Part shown: piece by piece, positions 1-8,288 of the stretch
Layout: each line of letters starts with the position of its first letter
Numbering within the stretch: the stretch's first letter is position 1
Assembly (NCBI GenBank): GCA_965200685.1
Contig: OZ241379.1
Location: forward strand, 682,001-746,000
Direction: 5' to 3'
Length of the DNA: 64,000 bases
Source: Bin5 sp965200685
GTDB taxonomy: Bacteria > Chloroflexota > Anaerolineae > Caldilineales > Caldilineaceae
Program-made: the position numbers and the translations under genes
Notes under the pieces: model-generated
What the model saw: the letters and a program-made list of their open reading frames with translations, nothing else
What the model was told of the DNA's origin: nothing
The model's database searches: none

Positions 1-185
1 GTTTGTGCCATCTCCCCTTGGGGGCTGTAGCGAGGCAGAGAGAAATCTGGCGCGGGATGTTGCACGGCCGGGCGTGGGGTATCAAATGTGGACGCATCCA
101 CAGATGGGCGGCTGATCCACAGCCATCCACTGCCGAACAGAAGGAGCAGAGGAACAGCCGCGTACCAATAGTTGCGGTGTCTCAT
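1..185 (-). CDS. Redoxin/TlpA-like thiol-disulfide protein, N-terminal part (truncated by window edge)
   Basis: The reading frame opens at ATG 185 and runs without a stop to the window edge (61 codons). The ATG overlaps the gnd stop as ATGA, so translation is probably coupled. Residues 6-24 form one hydrophobic segment (YWYAAVPLLLLFGSGWLWI) that would be a membrane anchor or uncleaved signal. The segment near residues 46-51, APDFSL, is the usual entry strand of the AhpC/TSA-redoxin fold (APDFxL). The catalytic CxxC lies beyond the window, so the activity is inferred. It would act outside the membrane as a thiol-disulfide exchange protein. A frame this short could be chance, but the ATGA coupling and the APDF motif together make it credible. 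Confidence 0.55.
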   Translation of the reverse strand, partial: MRHRNYWYAAVPLLLLFGSGWLWISRPSVDASTFDTPRPAVQHPAPDFSLPRYSPQGEMAQ

Positions 186-1651
186 CCGTCCATAACTCCA
201 CTAGCCAGTGTCGTTTCCAGTGTCGTTTCCCACTCGCTGTGGAAAATTCCCGCGCGGTCCGTGCGTTCATAGGTATGTGCGCCGAAGAAATCTCGTTGGG
301 CCTGGATGAGATTGGCCGGTAGGCGGATGTTGCGATAGCTGTCATAGTAGGCCAGGCTGGCACTAAAGGCCGGGGTGGGGATACCTCGTGCCACTGCCAG
401 TTGGACCACCTGGCGCCAGGCGGGTAACCTTTGGGTGACTGCGGCGCGGAAGTCGTCGTCTAGCAGTAAGTTGGTCAGGGTCGGGTTCTTGGCGTAGGCA
501 GCGGTGATATGGTTGAGGAAACCGGCACGAATGATGCAGCCGGCCCGCCAGATGGCGGCAATTTCCCCCAAATTCAGCGCGTAGCCGTACTCTTCACTGG
601 CCAAGCGCAGGAGGGCCATCCCTTGGGCGTAGGCACTGATCTTACTGGCGTAGAGTGCATCCCGCACAGCATCGATCAGCTCTTGGGGGTCTCCATCATA
701 AGGCTGGGCGTCCGGGCCGGGTAGGGAAGGGGACGCGGCCACCCGTTCCTCTTTGAGCGCGGAGAGAATGCGCCCGGTCACTGCGCTGTTGATGGTGGGG
801 ATGGGCGCGCCGATATCCATTGCATTCTGGCTCGTCCATTTGCCGGTACCCTTCTGCTTGGCCTTGTCTAGGATCATATCGACCAAGGGCAAGCCGGTCT
901 CTTCGTCTATGCGCTGGAAGATCTTGCTGGTGATTTCAATGAGGAAACTGTCCAGTTCACCTGCATTCCATTCGCGAAAGACATCTGCCAGGTGCGCGGC
1001 CTGCAGGCCCAGAGTCTGCTGCAAGATATCGTAGGCCTCGGCGATGAGCTGCATATCTCCGTATTCAATGCCGTTGTGGACCATCTTCACATAGTGGCCG
1101 GCCCCGCCAGGTCCGATATAGGTGACACAGGGCTTGCTGTCTTCGTCTGCTTTGGCGGCGATGGCCTGTAGCATCTCGCGCACAGCTTCCCAGCCGGCGG
1201 GCGCGCCCCCTGGCATAATTGACGGCCCCCAGAGCGCGCCTTCCTCGCCGCCACTCACGCCGACACCCATATAGACCAGCCCTTTGGCTGTCAGCTCTTG
1301 GCTGCGCCTCTCTGTATGCTGAAAGTAACTATTGCCGCCATCCATGACGATATCGCCTCGGTCCAGCAGAGGGACAAGCGAATCTAGGAGCGCGTCCACC
1401 GGTCGGCCTGCCTGTACCATCAGGAGAATGCGCCGGGGCCGCTTGAGCTTGGCCACCATCTCATCTAGGGTCACGGCCGGGAGTAGATTCTTGCCGGGAT
1501 GGGCGGCTGCGAAATCGGTCATTTTGGAAGTGGTGCGGTTGTAGATGACGACAGGATAGCCGTTGCGCTCCAGATTGAGCACCAGATTCTGGCCCATTAC
1601 GGCTAGGCCGACGACGGCAATCTCAGCGTTGGGGGCTGTAGCATCACGCAT
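182..1651 (-). CDS. gnd: 6-phosphogluconate dehydrogenase, decarboxylating
   Basis: Oxidises and decarboxylates 6-phosphogluconate to ribulose 5-phosphate in the pentose phosphate pathway, normally with NADP. The 489-residue product is slightly longer than the usual 470 or so. The N-terminal Rossmann motif is GLAVMGQNL, followed by MVQAG and the substrate motif GGNSYF. The catalytic Lys/His region reads KMVHNGIEYGDMQ, GKWTSQNA is also present, and the C-terminal tail has the RTDRAGIFHSEW signature of the long bacterial family. The start has a good AAGGAG site 8 nt upstream and an extended -10 further up. It is divergent from purH and its stop overlaps the downstream redoxin start. Confidence 0.97.
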   Translation of the reverse strand: MRDATAPNAEIAVVGLAVMGQNLVLNLERNGYPVVIYNRTTSKMTDFAAAHPGKNLLPAVTLDEMVAKLKRPRRILLMVQAGRPVDALLDSLVPLLDRGDIVMDGGNSYFQHTERRSQELTAKGLVYMGVGVSGGEEGALWGPSIMPGGAPAGWEAVREMLQAIAAKADEDSKPCVTYIGPGGAGHYVKMVHNGIEYGDMQLIAEAYDILQQTLGLQAAHLADVFREWNAGELDSFLIEITSKIFQRIDEETGLPLVDMILDKAKQKGTGKWTSQNAMDIGAPIPTINSAVTGRILSALKEERVAASPSLPGPDAQPYDGDPQELIDAVRDALYASKISAYAQGMALLRLASEEYGYALNLGEIAAIWRAGCIIRAGFLNHITAAYAKNPTLTNLLLDDDFRAAVTQRLPAWRQVVQLAVARGIPTPAFSASLAYYDSYRNIRLPANLIQAQRDFFGAHTYERTDRAGIFHSEWETTLETTLASGVMDG

Positions 1652-1708
1652 AGTTGTCTCTCCTTTAATGGTAGGGCTGGGCGATGTTCAAGCGAAACGA
1701 TCTGTGAA

Positions 1709-1717
1709 AGTATAGCA
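1709..1717 (-). promoter_or_regulatory. Extended -10 promoter of gnd
   Basis: The minus strand reads TGCTATACT here, an extended -10 (TGN plus TATACT), about 58 nt upstream of the gnd ATG. No good -35 is visible, as expected for an extended -10 promoter. The same nine-base word recurs upstream of other genes in this window. Confidence 0.55.
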
Positions 1718-1780
1718 GACCGTAGCGGGATCGGAAGATTGCGGAGCCCGTTAGCGAAATCTACGGCTTGTTGAATCTTG

Positions 1781-1789
1781 TGCTACACT
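1781..1789 (+). promoter_or_regulatory. Extended -10 promoter of purH
   Basis: TGCTACACT lies about 53 nt upstream of purH, with no convincing -35 at normal spacing. It is divergent to the gnd promoter within a 190-bp gap. No purine riboswitch or PurR-type palindrome is evident in the short leader. Confidence 0.4.
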
Positions 1790-1841
1790 GTTTGCTGAGT
1801 CTGTATATTTTCTGCAATCATTCTACCATAGGAGGCATTTT

Positions 1842-3365
1842 ATGTTGTCCCGCGCCTTGCTTTCGGTTTCCGACAAGACTGGCCTCGTCTCTTTGGCGCA
1901 AACGCTGCACCAGGCCGGTATTGAGATGATTGCCAGCGGTGGCACTGCTTGGCAGATCGCCGAGGCCGGCCTACCGGTGATAGCGGTAGAGGATCTGACC
2001 GGCTTTCCCGAAATCCTCGGCGGGCGGGTGAAGACTCTGCATCCGGCCATCCATGGCGGCATTCTGGCGCGCCGCACAGAAGCGCATCTGTCGGAACTGG
2101 CGTGGCATGGCCTGGCCCCCATCGATCTGGTGGTGGTCAACCTCTACCCTTTCCAGCAGGCGGTAGGCAGTGGTGTGTCTATAGAGGACGCGGTGGAGCA
2201 GATCGATATCGGGGGCGTGGCCCTGCTGCGGGCCGCGGCCAAGAATTTTGAGTCTGTAGCGGTCGTGTGCGAGCTGGCCGATTACGATAGGGTGGCCCTG
2301 GCCTTGGCAGAGGGTTCCCTAGATGTGGAGGCCCGCCGGGCTCTGGCCCTGAAAGCCTTCCATCATACTGCCACCTATGATACGGCCATCGCTGCCTATC
2401 TGGCCCAGCAAGCGCAAGCTGAAAGCGGACTGCCGGCCCAGCTTGCGTTGCAACTGGAACGGGTACAGGTGATGCGCTACGGCGAGAACCCGCACCAACA
2501 GGGCGCGCTCTACCGCTTCGCCGATGGCGAGGACCCAGCCTTTGAGCAGCTTCATGGCAAGGAGATGAGCTATAACAATTGGTTGGATCTGGATGGGGGC
2601 TGGCAGGCGGTCCATGAGTTTGATGGGCCCGCGGTTGCTATCATCAAGCACAGTAACCCCTGCGGCCTGGCTGTGGCAGAGTCCTTGGCCGCAGCCTATG
2701 ATAATGCCCTAGCTTCCGACCCAGTGAGTGCCTTTGGCAGCATCATTGCTGTCAACCGTACCTTGGATGCCGAGACCGCGCGGCGGATGAGCGAGATGTT
2801 TATAGAGATTGTGGTGGCCCCATCCTATGATGAGGAGGCATTGGCTCTGCTGCAGCGCAAGAAAAGCCTACGCATTCTGCGCGCGCGAGGTGCAGCAGGT
2901 CGTGCGTTGAGCATTCGCAGTATCTACGGCGGCGCGCTGGTACAGGAGCTGGACAGCAGCCAGGATGATTTAGACCCGGCCAACTGGCAGTTTGTCAGCA
3001 AGGCCCAGCCGTGCGCGGCCCAACGCGCGGACCTGGCCTTCGCCTGGAAAGTCTGCCGTCATGTCAAGAGCAATGCCATCGTCTATGTGAAGGCACGAGG
3101 GACCGTTGGGGTCGGGGCCGGGCAGATGAGCCGCGTGGATGCGGTGATGCTGGCCGGTCATAAGGCGGGGCCCAGGGCCCAGGGCGCGGTGATGGCCTCT
3201 GACGCCTTCTTCCCCTTTCCCGATGGCATTGAGGCGGCCGCGGCGTATGGGATCACTGCTGTTGTGCAGCCCGGCGGCTCCATCCGCGACAAAGAGGTGA
3301 CCGCAGCCGCGGACCGCTTGGGCCTGGTGATGGCGTTTACCGGCACCCGGCACTTTCGACACTGA
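1842..3365 (+). CDS. purH: Bifunctional AICAR formyltransferase / IMP cyclohydrolase
   Basis: Catalyses the last two steps of de novo purine synthesis, AICAR to FAICAR and then to IMP. At 507 residues it is normal length. The N-terminal MGS-like cyclohydrolase domain opens with SVSDKTGLVSLA and SGGTAW. The transformylase half contains KHSNPCGLA (the catalytic Lys-His region), TVGVGAGQMSRVDAV and the C-terminal FPFPDGIEAAA...GGSIRDKE...FTGTRHF block. The start follows a strong TAGGAGG site at 1829-1835. It stands alone, divergent from gnd, with a hairpin repeat just after its stop. Identification is secure. Confidence 0.98.
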   Translation: MLSRALLSVSDKTGLVSLAQTLHQAGIEMIASGGTAWQIAEAGLPVIAVEDLTGFPEILGGRVKTLHPAIHGGILARRTEAHLSELAWHGLAPIDLVVVNLYPFQQAVGSGVSIEDAVEQIDIGGVALLRAAAKNFESVAVVCELADYDRVALALAEGSLDVEARRALALKAFHHTATYDTAIAAYLAQQAQAESGLPAQLALQLERVQVMRYGENPHQQGALYRFADGEDPAFEQLHGKEMSYNNWLDLDGGWQAVHEFDGPAVAIIKHSNPCGLAVAESLAAAYDNALASDPVSAFGSIIAVNRTLDAETARRMSEMFIEIVVAPSYDEEALALLQRKKSLRILRARGAAGRALSIRSIYGGALVQELDSSQDDLDPANWQFVSKAQPCAAQRADLAFAWKVCRHVKSNAIVYVKARGTVGVGAGQMSRVDAVMLAGHKAGPRAQGAVMASDAFFPFPDGIEAAAAYGITAVVQPGGSIRDKEVTAAADRLGLVMAFTGTRHFRH

Positions 3366-3372
3366 AGCGTAG

Positions 3373-3406
3373 CCTGTGGCCAGGGCCTGCAGTCACCGGC
3401 CACAGG
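3373..3406. repeat. Intergenic palindromic repeat, copy 1
   Basis: Arms CCTGTGGCC (3373-3381) and GGCCACAGG (3398-3406) are perfectly complementary around a 16-nt loop containing GCAGT. It lies 8 nt after the purH stop and may act in transcript ending, though no T run follows. The stem and the GCAGT-then-ACYGGCCACAG right side closely match the larger palindrome at 9596-9646, so this looks like a dispersed repeat rather than a simple terminator. Confidence 0.7.
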
Positions 3407-3493
3407 TTCCTATGTCTTTGGCGGTAGGCTGGGAAGGGGCTACACTAGCTGGCATATTGCTGGACATGCGTTATGATTTAGCACCTTGGTGCT

Positions 3494-3518
3494 TGACCGA
3501 CCAGTCGGTCACTATACT
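3494..3518 (+). promoter_or_regulatory. TetR-type operator abutting the -10 of the epimerase gene
   Basis: TGACCGAC-CA-GTCGGTCA (3494-3511) is an 18-bp palindrome with 8-bp arms. It is followed after 1 nt by the -10 hexamer TATACT (3513-3518). A TTGACC overlapping the left arm could be the -35, though its spacer is only 14 nt. Palindromes of this GACCGACnnGTCGGTC type are typical TetR-family operators. A bound dimer would block RNA polymerase. No TetR-family regulator gene is visible in this window. Confidence 0.6.
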
Positions 3519-3545
3519 GGGTACAGAAAACGAGAGGTACGAACA

Positions 3546-4517
3546 ATGCGTATTTTGATCACCGGCGGGGCTGGTTTTATCGGCAGCCACTTGGCCGAGG
3601 CACTCCTGAAGCGGGGGGACTCTGTCGCCATCTTGGATGACTTGAGCACAGGCTCTTTTGGGAATATTGAGCGCTTCAAGGGGAATCCGCGCTTTTCTTT
3701 CGCCATTGAATCCCTACACAACAGTTTAGTGCTGGACAGGCTGGCCAGTCAGGCGGATATGATCGTGCATCTGGCGGCTGCGGTGGGTGTACAGTTGGTG
3801 GTGGAACGCCCGACAGAGACGATTGAGACGAATGTGCTCGGAACTCATGCGGTGCTGACAGCCGCCCGCCGCTATCATTGCCGTACCCTCATCGCCAGCA
3901 CAAGTGAGGTCTATGGCAAAAGTACGGAAATTCCCTTTTCCGAGGACAGCGACCTGCTGTTGGGCCCGTCAAGTCGTAGCCGCTGGGGGTATGCGGCCAG
4001 CAAGCTGTTGGACGAGTTCCTGGGCCTGGCGGCCCACCGGGAGTTCAATCTAGCGGTGACGATCACCCGCTTTTTCAACACTATCGGCCCTCGCCAGACC
4101 GGTCGTTACGGCATGGTGGTGCCGCGTTTTGTCCATCAGGCCCTGCGCGGCGAGCCGCTGACTGTCTTCGGAGAAGGGGACCAGAGCCGTTGCTTCTGCC
4201 ATGTGGTGGACGTGATGGCCGCGTTGGTAGCTCTGCTGGACAGGCCTGCCCTCACCGCTGGGCAGGTCTACAACATCGGCAGCAATCAGGAAGTGACGAT
4301 CCTAGAATTGGCACGACAAGTGATCAAACGTACAAATTCTAGCTCATCGATCCAGTATATTCCTTACGATGAGGCATATGCCCCTGGTTTTGAGGATATA
4401 CGCCGGCGGGTGCCGGACATCACCAAGATCCAGGCGGCCATTGGTTGGTCGCCCACCCGTTCATTAGCAGATATCCTTGATGATGTCATTTCATACGAGA
4501 GCGCGCGCAACAGCTAG
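3546..4517 (+). CDS. NAD-dependent sugar-nucleotide epimerase/dehydratase
   Basis: An extended short-chain dehydrogenase of 323 residues that would act on a nucleotide-linked sugar. The NAD-binding GGAGFIG motif starts at residue 7. The catalytic set is visible as STSEVYG and RWGYAASK (YxxxK). GEGDQSRCFCHVVDV is a substrate-side motif seen in UDP-glucuronate decarboxylase and dTDP-glucose dehydratase relatives, but the exact substrate cannot be read from sequence. ATG 3546 is preferred over an in-frame TTG at 3486 because it starts directly at MRILITGG, has a GAGAGG site, and the TTG falls within the operator/promoter region. It is predicted to be repressed by a TetR-type regulator through the operator just upstream. 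Confidence 0.88.
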   Translation: MRILITGGAGFIGSHLAEALLKRGDSVAILDDLSTGSFGNIERFKGNPRFSFAIESLHNSLVLDRLASQADMIVHLAAAVGVQLVVERPTETIETNVLGTHAVLTAARRYHCRTLIASTSEVYGKSTEIPFSEDSDLLLGPSSRSRWGYAASKLLDEFLGLAAHREFNLAVTITRFFNTIGPRQTGRYGMVVPRFVHQALRGEPLTVFGEGDQSRCFCHVVDVMAALVALLDRPALTAGQVYNIGSNQEVTILELARQVIKRTNSSSSIQYIPYDEAYAPGFEDIRRRVPDITKIQAAIGWSPTRSLADILDDVISYESARNS

Positions 4518-4575
4518 TGGTTCAGTTTTTTCGTAGTCATACAGTTCCTGACCACTGCAATTCAAGGAGAAATCC

Positions 4576-6954
4576 ATGAAAAATCAACTAGCCAGAGTCT
4601 TCTATCTACTGTTTGCCGGGACATTGACATTTGGCCTGGTTTTGGCAAGCGTTGTCATGGCCCAGGATACGAAGGAGATGCCCCGGCCGGCCGAGATCGT
4701 CAATGATGAAGGCGGGCCGGTCAGTGTATCGGGCGAGGTGGCCTACACATCGCCGTACTTCACCCTAGGTGTAGCCGAGCCATTGGTCATTCTGGAAGAT
4801 CAGGCAGGGTTTGTGGACCGCAACGAGCACTACCTAATGCCGATTGCTTCCCAAACTATCGGCCAGATCACCGATGATTTCTTTACATCGCCGTTCCGCT
4901 ATTCCATCGCCCTGCCCATTGAACCCCAGGGTGGCTACCGGGATGTGGACAATGATGACGAGGCGGAACAGGGCGTACAGATCTTCGCCATGGCGTACTG
5001 GGAAAACACCTTCGGGGACCCGTTCTTGGAAGAGCGGGATTTGGGCGGCGGCGGTTGGTCTACAGCCTATGCTTCGACCCGCATTAGCGAGGAGGCGGAG
5101 ACAGAGCGGGAGATCATCGGCGGTACTTTCCTCGTGTACGCACCCGATGACCAACAGGGCTTTCCCTCCGGCTTTGGCGAAGACGGGCTGCTTTTTAGCG
5201 GCGATGAGTCGATTGTGACCTTGCCCCAGGGCTATACGCTTGTCAACTTGGACACGGACCCGTTCACCTTTGACCGTTCCCGCACGCCGGTGGTGGATCT
5301 GATCGAACCGGAAGGCACTGCCTTGGTCGATTATTCGGAGCTGTCCTATGCTGCGGCATTCAACTCGCTGGTGGCCCTGTTGATCAAGGAATATGCCTTT
5401 ACCGAGTATAAGGGTATTGATTGGGAGGCGAAGCGGGCCGAATTTCTGCCCCGTTTTGAAGCTGCGGATGAAGACGAGGAAACCAGAGAGTATCTGCGGG
5501 CCCTGCGCGATTTTGCTTGGTCGATCCCCGATGGGCATGTGAGCGGCCCGTTCATCCGCGAGGATTTCCAACAGGCTGTGGCTGGGGGCCTGGGCATTGC
5601 CTTACGGGAAACCGATGAAGGCCAGGTGATCGTCAACTTCGTCACAGAGGATAGCCCGGCCGCGGAGCTCGGCATCACCTTGGGCATGGAAATCGTCGCC
5701 ATTGACGGTACACCCATCGCACAGGTCATTGATGACGCGGTCGCCTTTTCCGCGCCCTTCAGCACAGAGCATTTCAAACATCTGCAGCAGATGCGTTATG
5801 CAGTGCGCTTCCCGGTCACAACGAAAGTTGACTTGACCTGGATCGATGGCGAGGGCGAGAAGGTGACGGAGACTATAGAGGTCGTCAGTGAATTTGAGAG
5901 CTTCAACTTCTCGTCGTTCAACCAAGGGCGCACCGGCTTTGAGCTACCGCTTGAGTATCGTCTGCTGGAAGAGGGGAGCCACGACTACGGCTATGTGAAG
6001 ATCTACAGCTTCTCTGACAACAGCCTGTTGACCGTGCAGTTGTGGGAGCGCATGATCCGCACCCTCAACCGCAACGGTGTGCCCGGCCTGATCATCGACA
6101 TGCGGCAGAACGGCGGGGGCAGTGGCTTCTTGGCCGACCAGATGGCCGCCTATTTCTTTGATGAACCCCTCATCTTAGGAAACACTGGCTACTATGATGA
6201 GGATCGCGGCGAGTTCTACTTCAACCCGCAGGGGGTGGACCGCTACTATCTGCCGGCCGAGGACTTGCGCTACAAAGGCGAAGTGGCCGTCATTGTCGGC
6301 CCCAACTGCAACAGTGCCTGTGAGTTTTTCTCCTATGACCTGACCCTGGATGACCGCGCTACGGTCGTCGGCCACTACCCTACGGCCGGGTTGGGCGGCA
6401 GCATCAAGACAATCAAGATGCCCGCTGCGGAGTTCTTCACCTTCACGGCCGGCCGGGGGGTGGATGCGAACGGTGACATTCACATTGAGGGCAAAGGCGT
6501 GCCGCCGACCCTGCGGGTGCCGCTGACAGCCGAGACTTTGTTGGCTGAGGAGGATCGATTGCTGGCAGCGTCCATTGCACATCTGGATGAACTGCTGGCC
6601 ATCGAAATTCTTGAGGGCGGGACCATTGCCATGGGGGGTACGGTTGAAGGCACGATAGTTCCGAGCAGTCGGGTGCAATATACCCTGACCCTCTCAGCAG
6701 GCGATGTCATCAGTATCTTCGCGCGCAGCGAAGAGATCGATACCTATTTGGCCCTATACCTGTCCGCTGATACGCCTATTCTGACCGACGACGATTCCTT
6801 GGGGACAGATGCCGCGCTGGAAGAGTTGGAAATCCCGCAAGACCTTACCCTGATCGTTGAGGTCAGATCCGCGACAGATAGGGAAACCGGTTCATTTACC
6901 TTAGAAGTGGTGGACGTAGGCACGGATGAGGAGGATGACTCCGGGGACGGCTGA
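4576..6954 (+). CDS. Secreted S41 family peptidase with PDZ and C-terminal PPC-like domain
   Basis: A 792-residue carboxyl-terminal-processing-type protease predicted to be exported. Residues 1-29 are a signal peptide (hydrophobic core, cleavage near VMAQD). A PDZ-like segment lies about 337-382 (GGLGIALRET...LGMEIVAIDGTPI). The S41 core follows, with IIDMRQNGGGSG and the nucleophile region GPNCNSACEFF near 575-585. The last 110 residues (GGTVEGTIVPSSRVQYTLTL onward) resemble a bacterial pre-peptidase C-terminal domain. The catalytic Lys is not assigned by eye. RBS AAGGAGA precedes the ATG. The 58-nt gap to the epimerase upstream leaves co-transcription open. Confidence 0.85.
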   Translation: MKNQLARVFYLLFAGTLTFGLVLASVVMAQDTKEMPRPAEIVNDEGGPVSVSGEVAYTSPYFTLGVAEPLVILEDQAGFVDRNEHYLMPIASQTIGQITDDFFTSPFRYSIALPIEPQGGYRDVDNDDEAEQGVQIFAMAYWENTFGDPFLEERDLGGGGWSTAYASTRISEEAETEREIIGGTFLVYAPDDQQGFPSGFGEDGLLFSGDESIVTLPQGYTLVNLDTDPFTFDRSRTPVVDLIEPEGTALVDYSELSYAAAFNSLVALLIKEYAFTEYKGIDWEAKRAEFLPRFEAADEDEETREYLRALRDFAWSIPDGHVSGPFIREDFQQAVAGGLGIALRETDEGQVIVNFVTEDSPAAELGITLGMEIVAIDGTPIAQVIDDAVAFSAPFSTEHFKHLQQMRYAVRFPVTTKVDLTWIDGEGEKVTETIEVVSEFESFNFSSFNQGRTGFELPLEYRLLEEGSHDYGYVKIYSFSDNSLLTVQLWERMIRTLNRNGVPGLIIDMRQNGGGSGFLADQMAAYFFDEPLILGNTGYYDEDRGEFYFNPQGVDRYYLPAEDLRYKGEVAVIVGPNCNSACEFFSYDLTLDDRATVVGHYPTAGLGGSIKTIKMPAAEFFTFTAGRGVDANGDIHIEGKGVPPTLRVPLTAETLLAEEDRLLAASIAHLDELLAIEILEGGTIAMGGTVEGTIVPSSRVQYTLTLSAGDVISIFARSEEIDTYLALYLSADTPILTDDDSLGTDAALEELEIPQDLTLIVEVRSATDRETGSFTLEVVDVGTDEEDDSGDG

Positions 6955-6966
6955 GTTGTTCATGGA

Positions 6967-6998
6967 GCTGAGAGGATGACAAGGTTTATCCTCTCAGC
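6967..6998. terminator. Bidirectional 3'-end hairpin between convergent genes
   Basis: GCTGAGAGGAT (6967-6977) and ATCCTCTCAGC (6988-6998) are perfectly complementary 11-bp arms around a 10-nt loop. It sits 12 nt after the S41 stop and 68 nt from the stop of the convergent Uma2-like gene. Neither side has a T run, so it is better described as a 3'-end stem than as a canonical intrinsic terminator. Confidence 0.5.
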
Positions 6999-7065
6999 AA
7001 GAATCAACAGCTCGTTACCATGAACACTGAGGACAGAGCCAGAGGATCCTGATTCAGAAACCCCG

Positions 7066-8163
7066 TTAGGAACCTTGTCGCCGCAGGCGGGTGATTTCAG
7101 CTTCCAACGCTTGGGCCCGTTCCGTTTCCGCGCGTCGGGCAGCAGCTTCCGCATCTGCCCGGTCCTCCGCACGCCTCCGAGCTGCAGCTTCCATAGCTGC
7201 CCGTTCCTCTGCACGCCTCCGAGCTGCAGCTTCCACAACTGCCCGACGCGCTTCCCGGTCCGCCCGACGCGCTTCCGCATCTGCTCGTCGTGCTTCCCTG
7301 GCCGCCCTAGCGACAGCTTCCTGATGTTCCGGAAATACATATCCACTATACACCTCATCTAGGACGAGTTCCTTCATCTCCGGACGCTGTAGCAAATCAT
7401 CCCACCGAAACTGAAACCCTGGCAACACACGCGACCGGATCACTCCATCACCATCCGCCTCTATCTCCACGTAATACCCCTCCGCATCGCGTTGATAGAA
7501 GTGCATGTGTTGCTCGCTCGGGTCCAGAATGTAGTACTCCCGCACACCCCCTTGAGCATACTCTATCCACTTCTCCACCGTGTCACGATACGCCTCCCTC
7601 TTTGTCGAATCCGATAGAGATTCGACACACAAATCGTACACCCCCTTATACGACCGGTCATCCTCTTCCCACCCCACAGAATTGTCATTGTGGATTACCC
7701 CGATGTCTGGCTTCCGCACTACCTTTTTCTTTCCATTTACTTCCTCTACGTCTTCTATGGTCAGGCTAAACCCTATCTCCAGATAGATCAAGCGTGCTAT
7801 CGGATGACTCTGCACGTAGTGCCGCAAAATATTGAGAAACCAGTCGTAGAGTGCTTGTTGGGCAAAGGTAGACAAGGGTTTAGCCTCCAGTCGTCCGTTA
7901 TTCCACTCGTATTTCACATCCCTATCCGAGTACGGGTTTGCATACCAGCGCGCCCAGTACTCTTCCTCTGTCACATAGAGACCATCATCCGGTGCATCTG
8001 GATTGACCGCATCAGGATTGTCTTTGACTCGGCTTTGATCTTCTTTGTGTTCATCTTCCACAACCATTGGCAACACCGCTACCCCAGCTGTGAGAACACT
8101 TTGCTCCCCTACCTCGAACACCTCTGCGGCACCTCTTGCTCTTTTATTCATTGTGATCTCCAT
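7066..8163 (-). CDS. Uma2-family (PD-(D/E)XK-like) protein with C-terminal coiled-coil repeats
   Basis: 365 residues. Positions about 70-270 match the Uma2/DUF820 fold: KPDIGVIHNDNS, VESLSDSTKREAYRDTVEKWIEYAQGG (written here in parts) and EYYILDPSEQ. These carry the conserved Asp, Glu, Lys and Tyr positions of this restriction-endonuclease-like family. The last 85 residues are almost wholly Ala, Arg and Glu, with a 14-residue repeat (AAARRRAEERAAME, then AAARRRAEDRADAE) predicted to form a long charged helix. Nearly all Uma2 proteins lack a known function; many are linked to mobile DNA. Translation starts at ATG 8163, and the promoter is extended -10 only. The gene ends convergent with the S41 protease. 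Confidence 0.8.
   Translation of the reverse strand: MEITMNKRARGAAEVFEVGEQSVLTAGVAVLPMVVEDEHKEDQSRVKDNPDAVNPDAPDDGLYVTEEEYWARWYANPYSDRDVKYEWNNGRLEAKPLSTFAQQALYDWFLNILRHYVQSHPIARLIYLEIGFSLTIEDVEEVNGKKKVVRKPDIGVIHNDNSVGWEEDDRSYKGVYDLCVESLSDSTKREAYRDTVEKWIEYAQGGVREYYILDPSEQHMHFYQRDAEGYYVEIEADGDGVIRSRVLPGFQFRWDDLLQRPEMKELVLDEVYSGYVFPEHQEAVARAAREARRADAEARRADREARRAVVEAAARRRAEERAAMEAAARRRAEDRADAEAAARRAETERAQALEAEITRLRRQGS
7165..7252. repeat. 42-bp tandem repeat encoding the coiled-coil 14-mers
   Basis: The block starting GCACGCCTCCGAGCTGCAGC occurs at 7169 and again at 7211, a period of 42 bp (14 codons). It lies within the C-terminal part of the Uma2-like gene and keeps frame. Such repeats expand and contract by slippage without breaking the protein. 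Confidence 0.7.
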
Positions 8164-8212
8164 ACGTCCCTAGTACTCTGACAGGGGAACACGACACAAT
8201 ACAGATATATCT

Positions 8213-8221
8213 ATCATAGCA
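8213..8221 (-). promoter_or_regulatory. Extended -10 promoter of the Uma2-like gene
   Basis: The minus strand reads TGCTATGAT about 50 nt upstream of the start, inside an AT-rich 125-bp gap. TTGATT lies 13 nt upstream, too close to be a normal -35. Confidence 0.45.
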
Positions 8222-8288
8222 CAAAATCATCAATCAAGAAATCAGATCCTTTCCATTCCTATGGTCCATAGCCTACCGCCACAGAATG

